From contig CALAYL010000095.1 in NCBI GenBank assembly GCA_937894725.1, forward strand, positions 7,937-71,936: a DNA stretch of 64,000 bases. The letters are read 5' to 3'. Below, one piece after another: positions 1 to 9,524 of this stretch; the first letter of the stretch is position 1, and each line of letters opens with the position of its first letter. Source of the stretch: an uncultured Bacteroidota bacterium. GTDB taxonomy: Bacteria; Bacteroidota; Bacteroidia; Chitinophagales; LD1. A model generated the notes under the pieces. It made no database searches. It worked only from the letters and a program-made list of their open reading frames with translations, and was not told the origin of the DNA. A program made the position numbers and the translations under genes.

Positions 1-1
1 T

Positions 2-2254
2 TCCATGAATATGTATCGAAATAGTAGTGGGGCGAATTTCCCTTACAATGACCCCAACGGCATTGTTTCGATCATTGGCAACAATATACCTCCTAGCACC
101 TCTGGTGCATCAGGCTACTATTATTATTTTTATGATTGGGAAGTGCAAGAACCTGGCTGCGTAAGTTTAAGAAAAGCGGTAAACGTGAGTTTATCTCCTC
201 TACCTACAGCTTCAAATACGAGCACAAATGTAAATTGCTTTGGCCAAAACACTGGTACAGCCTCCATCACAGTATCTGGGGGTACACCTAGCTATCAATA
301 CGCATGGAGCAATGGTGGAAACACAGCCTCTAAATCGGGTCTAGCTGCTGGGACATACACCGTGACTGCTACCGATGCAAAGTCGTGTTCTGTGGTACGT
401 ACTTTCATCATCACCCAACCCAATGCTGCTCTTTCGGGCAGCATAGCCAAAACAAATATCAATTGTTTTGGACAAAGTACTGGTTCTGTGACTATCACTG
501 CTCAAGGAGGCACTGCCAATTATCAATACGCTTGGTCTGGAGGAGGCTCATCAGCTACTAAATCTAACCTACCTGCTGGCACATACACTGTGACGATAAC
601 AGATGCAAAAAACTGTACTACTACTAGCAGTGCTTCATTAACTCAGCCATCTGCTGCGCTATCGGTAAGTCTATCAAAAGCAGATCTAAGCTGCAATGGC
701 AATCAAACGGGTGCTGTCAATACAACAGTTAGCGGGGGAACTAGCCCTTATAGCTACCTTTGGTCAGTAGGTGCTACGGCAAGTGGTATTTCAAATTTAC
801 CTACAGGCACATATGCTGTAACCACAACAGACAGTAAAGGCTGTACAGCCCAAAACAATGTAACGATCAATGAACCTACCGCCCTATCGGCTACATTAAA
901 TCCGACAAACCCTAGTTGCGGGCAATCAAACGGTAGTGTCTCAGTCAATGCAAGTGGTGGTACAGGAACAATCACGTATTTATGGAGCAACGGGCAAACT
1001 ACCAGCACTATCAGCGGTCTTACAGGAGGCAATTATCAGCTCACTGTCAAAGACGCAAACAACTGTGTGCTGTTTAAGACCGCCAATATTTCAAATGCAA
1101 CTAGTCTTTCGCTTACTAAAAACATAACACAACCAACTTGTTTCGGTACAAATAACGGTTCAGTAAGTACGATAGTAAATGGAGGAAACCCTGGATATAC
1201 CTACAGTTGGTCAAATGGAGACACCACGGCCACGCTTCAAAATCTAGGTCAAGGCATTTATTACCTCACGGTGAAAGATGCGTCACAATGCCAACGAGTG
1301 GATTCTGCTGAAATTATACAACCCAATCAAATTCAAATTTTAGCCTCTAACCAATCACCAACGTGCTTAGGCAACAACAATGGGGCTTTATCGCTTACCG
1401 TAAATGGAGGCACACCAAACTATGGTTACATGTGGTCTAATGCCGCTCAATCGCCTACCATTTCAGGATTATCGGCAGGTAGCTATACCGTGACTGTATT
1501 TGATAGCAAAAACTGCTCTACCACACAATCCTATACAGTTACTTCACCTACTGTTATTGAAGTAAGCATTCAAAAAAATGACGTAACATGCTTTGGGGAA
1601 CAAAATGGAAATGCGGCAATAAGTGTGTCAGGGGGCACCCCAACATATACATACAATTGGTCAAATGGCGCAACTACATCCTCCATTTCAACCCTCTCAG
1701 CAGGTAGCTATCAAACTACCGTTACCGATGCTAATGGTTGCCAAAAAACGGCTACAGTAGCAGTGATGACCCCAAGCTTACTTACACTGACTGCAAATAC
1801 AACCCCAAGCTCAGGCAATAATGGCACTGCTACTGCTATACCGCAGGGTGGCACTCCACCATACAACTATGTGTGGAGCGATGGAAAAATGGGGGTAAAT
1901 ATCACCGGTCTAGCGGTAGGCAATTATTCCGCAACAGTAACCGATGCCAATGGATGCACGGCTACTACGTCCCTTACTATTGCTACATCAATTGGAATAA
2001 ATACGATAACCACACATCTTGGATTGGACATCTATCCAAATCCAACCAACCAAATATTGACTGTGAAAGGGATAAGCTTGATTAATTATGAAATTTCGGT
2101 AGTAGATGCGATAGGCAAAAACATAGCGATAATAGTCAATAAAGCACCCCATCTTGCAGAGTTAAATGTGGGTACTTTGGCAGATGGTATTTACACGCTT
2201 TTGATTGAAATAAACGGCAAAAAAATAGCCCGTAAGTTTGTAGTAGCGAAATAA
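2..2254 (+). CDS. SprB-repeat T9SS-secreted adhesin-like protein (5' partial)
   Basis: The reading frame is open to the left window edge, so the true start lies outside; an ATG at 5 is available but nothing supports it as the start. The visible part holds seven clear tandem units of about 75 residues plus a degenerate eighth. Each unit has a Cys near its start (forms such as NCFG and SCNG), then GGTPxYxYxWSNG, then LxAGTYxVTVTDAxxC, which is the pattern of SprB repeats known from gliding adhesins. The last 80 residues form a type A T9SS sorting domain with the DIYPNPTNQ motif and end in a basic FVVAK-like tail. It is probably secreted through the outer membrane by T9SS and displayed or released. 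Whether it works in gliding, adhesion or matrix cannot be decided. Confidence 0.85.
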   Translation, partial: SMNMYRNSSGANFPYNDPNGIVSIIGNNIPPSTSGASGYYYYFYDWEVQEPGCVSLRKAVNVSLSPLPTASNTSTNVNCFGQNTGTASITVSGGTPSYQYAWSNGGNTASKSGLAAGTYTVTATDAKSCSVVRTFIITQPNAALSGSIAKTNINCFGQSTGSVTITAQGGTANYQYAWSGGGSSATKSNLPAGTYTVTITDAKNCTTTSSASLTQPSAALSVSLSKADLSCNGNQTGAVNTTVSGGTSPYSYLWSVGATASGISNLPTGTYAVTTTDSKGCTAQNNVTINEPTALSATLNPTNPSCGQSNGSVSVNASGGTGTITYLWSNGQTTSTISGLTGGNYQLTVKDANNCVLFKTANISNATSLSLTKNITQPTCFGTNNGSVSTIVNGGNPGYTYSWSNGDTTATLQNLGQGIYYLTVKDASQCQRVDSAEIIQPNQIQILASNQSPTCLGNNNGALSLTVNGGTPNYGYMWSNAAQSPTISGLSAGSYTVTVFDSKNCSTTQSYTVTSPTVIEVSIQKNDVTCFGEQNGNAAISVSGGTPTYTYNWSNGATTSSISTLSAGSYQTTVTDANGCQKTATVAVMTPSLLTLTANTTPSSGNNGTATAIPQGGTPPYNYVWSDGKMGVNITGLAVGNYSATVTDANGCTATTSLTIATSIGINTITTHLGLDIYPNPTNQILTVKGISLINYEISVVDAIGKNIAIIVNKAPHLAELNVGTLADGIYTLLIEINGKKIARKFVVAK
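221..1960 (+). repeat. Tandem SprB-type coding repeats
   Basis: Seven to eight in-frame units of about 225 bases lie head to tail inside the adhesin gene. Each contains the conserved stretches for Cys-Phe-Gly, Gly-Gly-Thr-Pro, Trp-Ser-Asn-Gly and Thr-Val-Thr-Asp-Ala. The units are diverged at DNA level, so recent slippage is not evident. Unit boundaries are approximate. Confidence 0.8.
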
Positions 2255-2356
2255 ACAGCACATTTTAAGCAACGGTATTTTGGTGAATTGGGTTTTGTAA
2301 AATATTATACAAAAAGACAATTTGAGCGTTGCTAAATTTTAATATGCTTTCTTTCT

Positions 2357-2385
2357 TTGCTAGTTGTAGTTTTTACCTACCTTTA
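2357..2385 (+). promoter_or_regulatory. Putative mreB promoter
   Basis: A TTTG at 2356-2359 and a TACCTTTA box at 2378-2385 resemble the Bacteroidota -33 TTG and -7 TAnnTTTG elements, with an 18-base spacer. The -7 box has one mismatch in its last base. Transcription would start near 2392, about 20 bases before the mreB ATG. Confidence 0.4.
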
Positions 2386-2413
2386 CACGTTATCAAAAAA
2401 TAAGGCGAAAAGG

Positions 2414-3439
2414 ATGGGATTATTCAATTTTATGATGCAGGAAATAGCCATTGACCTTGGTACTGCAAATACATTAATCATACACGATGGCAAAGTGGTG
2501 GTGGACGAACCGTCTATTGTAGCAATAGATAGAAGAACCGACAAAGTAATAGCTGTAGGTCAACGCGCCATGCAGATGCACGAAAAAACACACGAAAACA
2601 TTAAAACGATTCGCCCGCTCAAAGATGGTGTAATCGCAGATTTTTATGCTGCAGAAAATATGATCCGTGAGATGATAAAAATGATTTTTAGCAAAAAGAA
2701 ATCATTGATACCTCCGCGTTTTAGAATGGTGATATGTATTCCTTCGGGCATTACTGAAGTAGAAAAAAGAGCAGTAAAAGACTCGGCCGAACAAGCAGGT
2801 GGTCAAGAAGTAAAAATGATTTATGAGCCTATGGCTGCTGCTATCGGTATAGGCATAGATGTTGAAGAACCTATTGGCAACATGATAATCGATATAGGTG
2901 GAGGAACTACGGAGATTGCGGTTATCGCACTTTCGGGTATTGTAGCCGATCAATCTATCCGTATAGCTGGCGATGAGTTTACTCACGACATAGTGGACTA
3001 TATGCGCAGACAACACAATATGCTTATAGGCGAAAGAACTGCCGAAGCCATCAAAATCAATGTAGGTTCGGCTCTCACCGACCTTGATTCACCTCCAGAT
3101 GATTATCCAGTAAATGGTCGTGATTTGATGACCGGTATTCCAAAACAAATTATCGTCACCTATTCTGAAATAGCACACGCACTCGACAAGTCAATCGCAA
3201 AGATTGAAGAAGCGATCCTCAAAGCACTTGAAACCACACCACCCGAACTCGCTGCAGACATTTTCAAAACTGGACTTTATCTCACAGGTGGTGGTGCACT
3301 ACTGCGAGGGCTTGACAAGAGGGTGAGCCAAAAGACAAAACTACCAGTACATGTGGCTGAAGATCCATTGCGTGCTGTAGTGCGAGGCACTGGTATCGCC
3401 CTCAAAAATATGGATAAGTACACATTCTTAATGGACTAA
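2414..3439 (+). CDS. mreB: Rod shape-determining protein MreB
   Basis: This is the bacterial actin homologue that forms membrane-bound filaments guiding lateral wall synthesis. The 341-residue protein has the usual family length. It shows the phosphate-1 motif IDLGTANTLI near residue 12, the phosphate-2 motif IDIGGGTTEIAV in the middle and the adenosine-binding segment LTGGGALLRGLDK near residue 295. The ATG at 2414 was chosen because homologues start with MGLFNF; the frame runs further upstream to 2357, but that part crosses the likely promoter. It is followed by mreC after 18 bases and forms an operon with mreC and mreD. Confidence 0.97.
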   Translation: MGLFNFMMQEIAIDLGTANTLIIHDGKVVVDEPSIVAIDRRTDKVIAVGQRAMQMHEKTHENIKTIRPLKDGVIADFYAAENMIREMIKMIFSKKKSLIPPRFRMVICIPSGITEVEKRAVKDSAEQAGGQEVKMIYEPMAAAIGIGIDVEEPIGNMIIDIGGGTTEIAVIALSGIVADQSIRIAGDEFTHDIVDYMRRQHNMLIGERTAEAIKINVGSALTDLDSPPDDYPVNGRDLMTGIPKQIIVTYSEIAHALDKSIAKIEEAILKALETTPPELAADIFKTGLYLTGGGALLRGLDKRVSQKTKLPVHVAEDPLRAVVRGTGIALKNMDKYTFLMD

Positions 3440-3457
3440 TGAAAAACTGCCAGCGGT

Positions 3458-4303
3458 ATGTATAATCTCGTCAGATTTATAGTACGCTATGCGCTCTTGA
3501 TTTTTTTTATTTTTTTAGAAAGCATTTGTGCATTTTTGATTTACAACAATAGTCGATTTCACAAAGCGGCTTTTATAAATAGGTCAAATGCGCTAGCAGG
3601 GAAAGCATTTGATAGCTATTCCTCAATCACACAATACTTAACACTGGGTAAGGTGAATGACTCATTAGCCGCTGAAAATGCTTATCTGAAAGCCAAAAAT
3701 ATGGAGTCTCTAGCCATCATTCAAAATCAATATACCACTGTACACGATACATTAGGTAGAACATTGCAAGTATATACATACAACCCTGCAAAGGTGATTA
3801 AAAACAGCATCAACCAATCAGCCAACTATATCTACATAAACAAAGGCTCTTTTAATAACATAAAGCCACAAATGGGCGTGATAGTAGATAGAGGAATAGT
3901 AGGTCAAGTGGTTGATGTAACTGAAAATTACGCAGCGGTAATGTCCGTATTGAATAAAAATTTCAGAGCAAGTGCCAAGCTTAAAAATTCAGACTTTTTT
4001 GGACAACTTTTTTGGGAAGGGAATAGTGTAAATACACTTAAGCTCGAAGAGATCCCAAAACATGTACCCGTAAAAATAGGCGATACTGTGCTCACTAGTG
4101 GCTACTCTATACTTTTTCCAGAAGGGGTAATGGTGGGTAGAGTGACTAAAATTAATGCTGAACCAGAAAAGAATTTTTTGGAAATAGATGTTAAGCTTTC
4201 TGCTGATATGACCAATCTATCATACGTATATGTGGTAGATCATTTGTATAAGCAAGAGTTACAAAAACTAGATACCACTACCCAAAAACTAAATCAAAAA
4301 TGA
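3458..4303 (+). CDS. mreC: Rod shape-determining protein MreC
   Basis: MreC is the periplasmic scaffold that links MreB filaments to wall synthases. The 281-residue sequence has one N-terminal membrane helix (about residues 8-27), a coiled-coil stretch (about 65-95) and a beta-rich MreC core with the IVGQVVDV and GDTVLTSGYS segments. The C-terminus is a lysine/glutamine-rich tail. Its TGA stop overlaps the mreD ATG (ATGA), which indicates translational coupling. Confidence 0.93.
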   Translation: MYNLVRFIVRYALLIFFIFLESICAFLIYNNSRFHKAAFINRSNALAGKAFDSYSSITQYLTLGKVNDSLAAENAYLKAKNMESLAIIQNQYTTVHDTLGRTLQVYTYNPAKVIKNSINQSANYIYINKGSFNNIKPQMGVIVDRGIVGQVVDVTENYAAVMSVLNKNFRASAKLKNSDFFGQLFWEGNSVNTLKLEEIPKHVPVKIGDTVLTSGYSILFPEGVMVGRVTKINAEPEKNFLEIDVKLSADMTNLSYVYVVDHLYKQELQKLDTTTQKLNQK

Positions 4304-4827
4304 TAAGTCTGATTCCTATAAATCTGCTTCGCTTTTTGCTCTTGGTCGTTTTCCAGGTGTTATTCTTTAGCAATATTCATCTCCATCCCTATGTGGAAAT
4401 TTTCATTTATCCAATCTTTATTTTGCTATTACCTTTCGATACGCCACGATGGTTGCTATTGTTGGTCTCATTTGGTTTTGGGCTAACGCTCGATGTACTA
4501 CTTGGCACTTTAGGTATGCACACTTCAGTCTGTGTGCTATTAGCATTTTTTCGTGGAGGCATCATTTCACTCATCACTCCCAAAGGTACCGACTTCGAAC
4601 TTGCGCCAAACATTTATATCCAAGGTGCTGGTTGGTTTTTTATCTATTGTACAATTGCATACACCATTATAGTGAGCGGCTATCTTACTATCGAAAATGG
4701 CACTTTCCACAACCTCTTTTTCTTGCTCATCAAGATTTTAGTGAGCTTGACTATATCTGTTTTAATGTCGATTATGTTGCTCTATATCTTTACAAAAGAT
4801 AAGCGAAGAAGGCACACTGGCCATTAG
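4300..4827 (+). CDS. mreD: Rod shape-determining protein MreD
   Basis: A 175-residue, very hydrophobic protein with about five membrane helices and a short basic C-terminus, as expected for MreD, the integral membrane member of the elongasome. Identification rests on hydropathy, size and position directly after mreC with a 4-base overlap. The usual next genes, penicillin-binding protein 2 and rodA, are not here; the operon ends by running 4 bases into a convergent gene. Confidence 0.88.
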   Translation: MISLIPINLLRFLLLVVFQVLFFSNIHLHPYVEIFIYPIFILLLPFDTPRWLLLLVSFGFGLTLDVLLGTLGMHTSVCVLLAFFRGGIISLITPKGTDFELAPNIYIQGAGWFFIYCTIAYTIIVSGYLTIENGTFHNLFFLLIKILVSLTISVLMSIMLLYIFTKDKRRRHTGH

Positions 4828-5546
4828 AGTCTGGGCGAAAAAATGTAAAATGCCAGTTGCACATAAATTGGTGATTGGTATGGTGCAAACTGGCTCTTCG
4901 CTCTCACGTAATACAATGGGTCAAAAAACACACCGATAGGAATAAAGAAAGTTTTATTTCGAGTGAAATTATACCCTGCTCCAAGCCATAAATGAGGATA
5001 CACATAGTCTTTTGTTATAATCTTAACTTTATTATTAGCAGACACTTCATAGCCTTCTGCTATTCTAACGCCTAAAATTTCTGGACGAATACGAGCATAA
5101 ATACCTTTCCAAATATTATAATGCAACACTACTCCCCCACCAAAAGTTTGCTGTCGAATCAAGTCTTTTTTGATAATCGTATTATTATTTCCTGCAAATG
5201 AATAATTGGGTTGAGCTAACACATTGTAATGAAGGCTACCGCCAGCATACAGCCCCTTTTTCCAAACTTTATATACCACCGAAGGCTGCAAACCAAACTG
5301 TATATATCCATTGCCTACAAAAAACTGAATATTCGGTTCAATCAAGATATTGTTCCAATCAAATTTTTTCTTTGTGTAGCTAAGCTGTGTAGATGGTCTG
5401 AGGCTACTTATCGTATCTGGAGGCAGCTCAGGAGACTGCTGCGGTGGATTTTGAGGACGTATATAGTAATTTGGTTTATCTTCATTTTGTGCCTTTGCAC
5501 TGAAAAGAAAAAAAACGCCAAAAAGCAAAACAAGAAAATAGCGCAT
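4824..5546 (-). CDS. Predicted small outer-membrane beta-barrel protein
   Basis: The 240-residue product has a clear Sec signal peptide (MRYFLVLLFGVFFLFSAKAQ), a proline-rich linker (about residues 28-50) and then alternating amphipathic strands rich in Tyr, Gly and Phe, ending in an aromatic strand with FYIFSPRL. This fits an outer-membrane barrel of roughly eight or more strands. No specific family is recognised. The stop codon overlaps the end of mreD on the opposite strand by 4 bases. Confidence 0.7.
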   Translation of the reverse strand: MRYFLVLLFGVFFLFSAKAQNEDKPNYYIRPQNPPQQSPELPPDTISSLRPSTQLSYTKKKFDWNNILIEPNIQFFVGNGYIQFGLQPSVVYKVWKKGLYAGGSLHYNVLAQPNYSFAGNNNTIIKKDLIRQQTFGGGVVLHYNIWKGIYARIRPEILGVRIAEGYEVSANNKVKIITKDYVYPHLWLGAGYNFTRNKTFFIPIGVFFDPLYYVRAKSQFAPYQSPIYVQLAFYIFSPRL

Positions 5547-5618
5547 ACCGTTATTGTGTGTTTAATTACTTAACGAATGTAACGCAAAAAAAGTATTTCG
5601 TTTCCTAAATAGTACTAA

Positions 5619-7139
5619 TCAATGTTTGAAATGGCGAATGCCCGTAAACACCATCGCCTGATCGCACATGTTTGCCGCATCTATCGAATCTTGATCCTTA
5701 ATACTTCCTCCTGGCTGTGAGATAGCCACCACACCTACTTCATGAGCGATATTCACACAATCTGGGAATGGAAAAAACGCCTCTGACGCCATTACCGAAC
5801 CTCTCAAATCCAAACCAAAACCATCGGCTTTTTTGATAGCTGATTGTAGCGCATCTACACGAGAAGTCTGTCCACATCCCATCCCTACAAGTTGCTTGTT
5901 TTTGACTAGAGTGATACCGTTAGATTTCAAATGCTTCACTGCTTTTATGGCAAAAATAAGGTCTTCTGTTTGCTCAGCAGTAAGTCCTTTTTTTGTAGCT
6001 AAGGTAAAATTGGCACTAGTTTCAGTGACCTTATCAAGATCTTGCTCTAGCACGCCATTGAGCAATGATTTAAACATTTTGGTTTGCACCAAAGGTGTTT
6101 TTAGTTTTAAAATGATTCGATTTTTCTTTTGCTGCAAAAGTGCTAGCGCATCTGCATCGTATTCAGGTGCAGTCACTACTTCAAAAAATAGCTCGTGCAT
6201 TTTTTGAGCTGTAGCTAAATCTATTTTTCTATTTGTAGCGAGCACACCGCCAAAGGCAGAAGTAGGGTCACAAGCTAACGCTGCTTGATAAGCTTCGCTC
6301 AAGACCGCTCTACTCGCCAATCCACAAGCATTGGTATGTTTCAAAATAGCAAAAGTAGGCTCTTGAAATTCAGCAATGAGTTGCAATGATGCTTCTACAT
6401 CTACTAAATTATTGTACGACAATTCTCTACCGTTTAACGTTTCAAAAAGCGCTTCTAAGTTTCCATAAAAAGTTCCCTTTTGATGCGGATTTTCGCCATA
6501 GCGAAGTGTTTTGCTAACTGAGATACTTTGCTTAAATGCAGGAATATTTTCTGATTGATTAAAATAATTAAAAATCTGCGTGTCATAATGTGACGATACC
6601 CCAAAAGCCAATGCTGCAAATCGTTTGCGGTCTTCGATTGAGGTCGATCCATTCTTTTCTTCCAGCAATGCTATCAGCGATTCATATTGCTCTCTCGCAG
6701 ATATGATCAAGGTATCGTTGTAGTTTTTGGCAGTAGCTCGGATGAGCGATATGCCTCCAATATCTATTTTTTCGATGATTGTAGATACATCTGTAGTTGA
6801 CGCTACCGTTTCTTCAAAAGGATACAAATCTACCATCACCAGATCTATAGTAGGGATGTTATGTGCTGCCAACTGCGCCAAATCCTTTTCTTCATTTCGT
6901 CTAGCCAAAATTCCTCCAAACACCGTAGGGTGAAGTGTTTTCACTCTTCCATCCAATATCTCAGGAAAACCTGTGAGCGTTTCTACCGCCACAGCATCTA
7001 TACCTAAGTCTTTAATAAATTTCAAAGTGCCTCCTGTAGAGTATATCGTTACACCTAGACTATTTAGTTTTTTGACAATAACATCTAGATTGTCCTTATA
7101 ATAAACAGAGATGAGTGCAGACTTGATTATACGATCCAT
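5619..7139 (-). CDS. purH: Bifunctional AICAR transformylase / IMP cyclohydrolase PurH
   Basis: PurH carries out the last two steps of de novo purine synthesis: formylation of AICAR and ring closure to IMP. The 506-residue length is standard. The N-terminal third is the MGS-like cyclohydrolase domain, starting with IKSALISVYYKDNLD and the STGGTLKFI turn. The C-terminal part is the transformylase with the active-site segment LKHTNACGLAS and the late motif ASEAFFPFPD. It appears to be a single-gene transcript, with an ATG start and no competing upstream start. Confidence 0.97.
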   Translation of the reverse strand: MDRIIKSALISVYYKDNLDVIVKKLNSLGVTIYSTGGTLKFIKDLGIDAVAVETLTGFPEILDGRVKTLHPTVFGGILARRNEEKDLAQLAAHNIPTIDLVMVDLYPFEETVASTTDVSTIIEKIDIGGISLIRATAKNYNDTLIISAREQYESLIALLEEKNGSTSIEDRKRFAALAFGVSSHYDTQIFNYFNQSENIPAFKQSISVSKTLRYGENPHQKGTFYGNLEALFETLNGRELSYNNLVDVEASLQLIAEFQEPTFAILKHTNACGLASRAVLSEAYQAALACDPTSAFGGVLATNRKIDLATAQKMHELFFEVVTAPEYDADALALLQQKKNRIILKLKTPLVQTKMFKSLLNGVLEQDLDKVTETSANFTLATKKGLTAEQTEDLIFAIKAVKHLKSNGITLVKNKQLVGMGCGQTSRVDALQSAIKKADGFGLDLRGSVMASEAFFPFPDCVNIAHEVGVVAISQPGGSIKDQDSIDAANMCDQAMVFTGIRHFKH

Positions 7140-7228
7140 GATAGTATGTTTTTTTTTACAAAAATAGCCATCATCTTATAACTATCGTGGCGAGTTATAA
7201 AGATTGTTTACACAATTTGTTTTTGCAT

Positions 7229-7257
7229 AAAAAAAGGTCGGCATAGCTGCCGACCTT
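7229..7257 (-). terminator. Intrinsic terminator of the TonB receptor operon
   Basis: A perfect 10-base stem (arms 7234-7243 and 7248-7257) with the 4-base loop TAGC is followed on the minus strand by a run of seven T residues. It lies 24 bases beyond the receptor stop codon. Confidence 0.85.
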
Positions 7258-7280
7258 AGGAGATTAGAGCAAATTTTAGC

Positions 7281-9476
7281 TTAGAAGTTAGCTCTCAAGG
7301 CAATCATGAAATTTCGTCCTGGTGCACTGATACCCGATGCAAAGGCTCTGTATCGAGTGTCCAAAATATTTTCGATACCGCCTTGTATGCTCAAGTTTTT
7401 GATTACTTGTACAGACATTTTTGCGTTAAAGGTCATCCAAGCAGGCATACCTACAGGCGTAGCGTACTGCTCGTTGTCTTCGGTGCCTAAGCGATAGTCA
7501 TTTAGTTTTTTCACCCCATTGAAAAGACCATAAACATCTACAAAAAATCGACTGTAGTCCACTTTTACACCAAAACGACCATGAAGTGGTGCGATATGGT
7601 CAAGTGGCGTATTGACCGCAGCTGCTATGATACGGCCATAAGTATAAGTCAGATTGCCATATATGCTCAAATGCTGCCATGGGCGAACCGTAAGAGCTGC
7701 TTGCGCACCCGCCACAAATGCCTTGTCCTTGTTCACTGTAGTATATACTGCACTGTTTGATCCGCTAAAAAGGACAGAGTCTGCTCCTGCAAATGTAGTT
7801 TTATCCGTAGTCAACGCGTTGAGTAAGTAGGTATAAAAGCCTGTTGCTTCCACATAAATATACTTGCTATTGTGCTGCACGCTCAACTCTCCATTGAGCG
7901 TATATTCTGGTTTAATATGAGGATTAGGGATAAGGAGATTTCCACCCGCAGACTCAAACACTTTGCTCATGTCATCTACATTTGGCACTCTATATCCACT
8001 AGAGCCCAAAACGCTAACTTTTGTTCCTTTAATTGGCAAAAATACCAAGCCTACATTGCCTGCACCTGAGGCTATACTTTGTTTAGCATTGTCAAAGGGA
8101 AAAGGGAAAAACGTTTTGTCGTTGAATGTAGATTTCAAATAATTGTAGTTAAACCTGCCTCCAAAGTTGAGCAATAGCCATTTTTTGAGGGTGATTTGGT
8201 CGGTAGCATAAAGTGAGAATGTAGCTGTTTGGCTGCCTCCATCGGGATAACGTGTAGCTGCTTTGCGTATAGTATCTACCTTAATGTCGAGCTCATTAGC
8301 CGTTGAGTTTATGAGATTAAAAGTCCCTTCTACGCCATATTGCACTCTATGCTTTCCAAATACTTTATATGCATCTACATTGAGTGTAATCGCATGCAAT
8401 TTCTCCTCCTGTGTTCGTCTAAAAACATCATTACGTTTTCTGCTCACACGACTTTCCCCGAAATACTGATAGGCCAAAGTAGCACTCAACTCGTCATAGG
8501 CTTTTGTAGGTTGATACATGCGCAATTTATAAGTACCCATGGCCCACATCTCAGGTCCATAGTACCATTCAGCAAATTTTGGCATACCACCCGACATTTC
8601 CGTGAGTCGATCATATCGGCTTACATTGTTTGAGTTTGTAAATTGAAATGAAAGCGTGTGCTCCATATTCTTCAAATTGTTATACATAAATTTTTGAAGT
8701 AGGTTGTATTGATAAAAAGCAGTTTTGGTTTGTACATTAAAATCATGGTTTGGAACAATAGAATCGTTGCCATTGAAGCGCTCTACAGTAGATAGTCTAT
8801 CCCAGATAAAAAGGGAATCGGCCGCTAAAAAATTTTTGCTGCCGCCTTGGCGCACATCGCCATAGTCGGTAAAGGTAACCGCAGTGAGCGATGCAAACTT
8901 TTTGGCACCAATGTTCAAATCAAAATGTCCCGTTTTTTCTTGATTGGCAGTAGCGAAGCGAGCTAATGCACCACCAGACACTTCTACCTTTTTTTCAAAG
9001 GCAATTTTTGGTCTTAAGGTTTGAAAATGCAATACTCCACCTAGTGCATCGCTACCATAGATAAGCGAACCTGGACCGAAAACTACATCGGCTCTATCGA
9101 GCATAGAGTTGTCAAGTCGGATTACATTTTGGAGGTGACCACCTCTAAATATGGCATTGTTCATTCGCACGCCATCTACTACGATGAGCACTTTGTTTGC
9201 TTCAAATCCACGAATCACGGGGCTTCCACCTCCGCTTTGGCTTTTTTGCACAAATACTTGACCGCTTCCAGCCAGTAGATCGGCCGTAGATTGAAAGTTT
9301 TGGAGACTTATCTCTCGTTTAGTCATAACCTCCACCTTGTTCGCTACTTTGCTTTTAGGTGTGTTAAATTTTGAGGTCACAATATCTACCTCGTCAAAAG
9401 AAAGGGTGTCAGAGAATGCTTGGGCTTGTATGGCGCACGCCATACCTACCGCTATGATAAATAACAGATTTTTCAT
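7281..9476 (-). CDS. TonB-dependent outer-membrane receptor, haem/haemoglobin-receptor-like
   Basis: A 731-residue TonB-dependent receptor. After a signal peptide ending near AQA there is a short TonB-box-like stretch (DTLSFDEVDIVTS). The plug follows (about residues 45-160) with the features VIRGFEANKVLIVVDGVRMNNAI, here given only in outline, and VFGPGSLIYGSDALGGVL. The 22-strand barrel ends in a terminal Phe. The segments FRGGHLQN in the plug and NPHIKPEYTLNGELS in the barrel resemble haem and haemoglobin receptors such as HmuR, but substrate assignment is inference. There is no N-terminal carboxypeptidase-like domain, so it is not SusC-type. It is the last gene of a three-gene operon with two small envelope proteins. 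Confidence 0.88.
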   Translation of the reverse strand: MKNLLFIIAVGMACAIQAQAFSDTLSFDEVDIVTSKFNTPKSKVANKVEVMTKREISLQNFQSTADLLAGSGQVFVQKSQSGGGSPVIRGFEANKVLIVVDGVRMNNAIFRGGHLQNVIRLDNSMLDRADVVFGPGSLIYGSDALGGVLHFQTLRPKIAFEKKVEVSGGALARFATANQEKTGHFDLNIGAKKFASLTAVTFTDYGDVRQGGSKNFLAADSLFIWDRLSTVERFNGNDSIVPNHDFNVQTKTAFYQYNLLQKFMYNNLKNMEHTLSFQFTNSNNVSRYDRLTEMSGGMPKFAEWYYGPEMWAMGTYKLRMYQPTKAYDELSATLAYQYFGESRVSRKRNDVFRRTQEEKLHAITLNVDAYKVFGKHRVQYGVEGTFNLINSTANELDIKVDTIRKAATRYPDGGSQTATFSLYATDQITLKKWLLLNFGGRFNYNYLKSTFNDKTFFPFPFDNAKQSIASGAGNVGLVFLPIKGTKVSVLGSSGYRVPNVDDMSKVFESAGGNLLIPNPHIKPEYTLNGELSVQHNSKYIYVEATGFYTYLLNALTTDKTTFAGADSVLFSGSNSAVYTTVNKDKAFVAGAQAALTVRPWQHLSIYGNLTYTYGRIIAAAVNTPLDHIAPLHGRFGVKVDYSRFFVDVYGLFNGVKKLNDYRLGTEDNEQYATPVGMPAWMTFNAKMSVQVIKNLSIQGGIENILDTRYRAFASGISAPGRNFMIALRANF

Positions 9477-9524
9477 TATTAATTTTTTGAAAATAAATAG
9501 ATAAAAGAATGGGGATAACCCCGA

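Noticed and set aside
221..1960. CRISPR-like or tandem DNA repeat
   Set aside because: The repeats are in-frame coding units of about 225 bases with diverged DNA and no spacer pattern.
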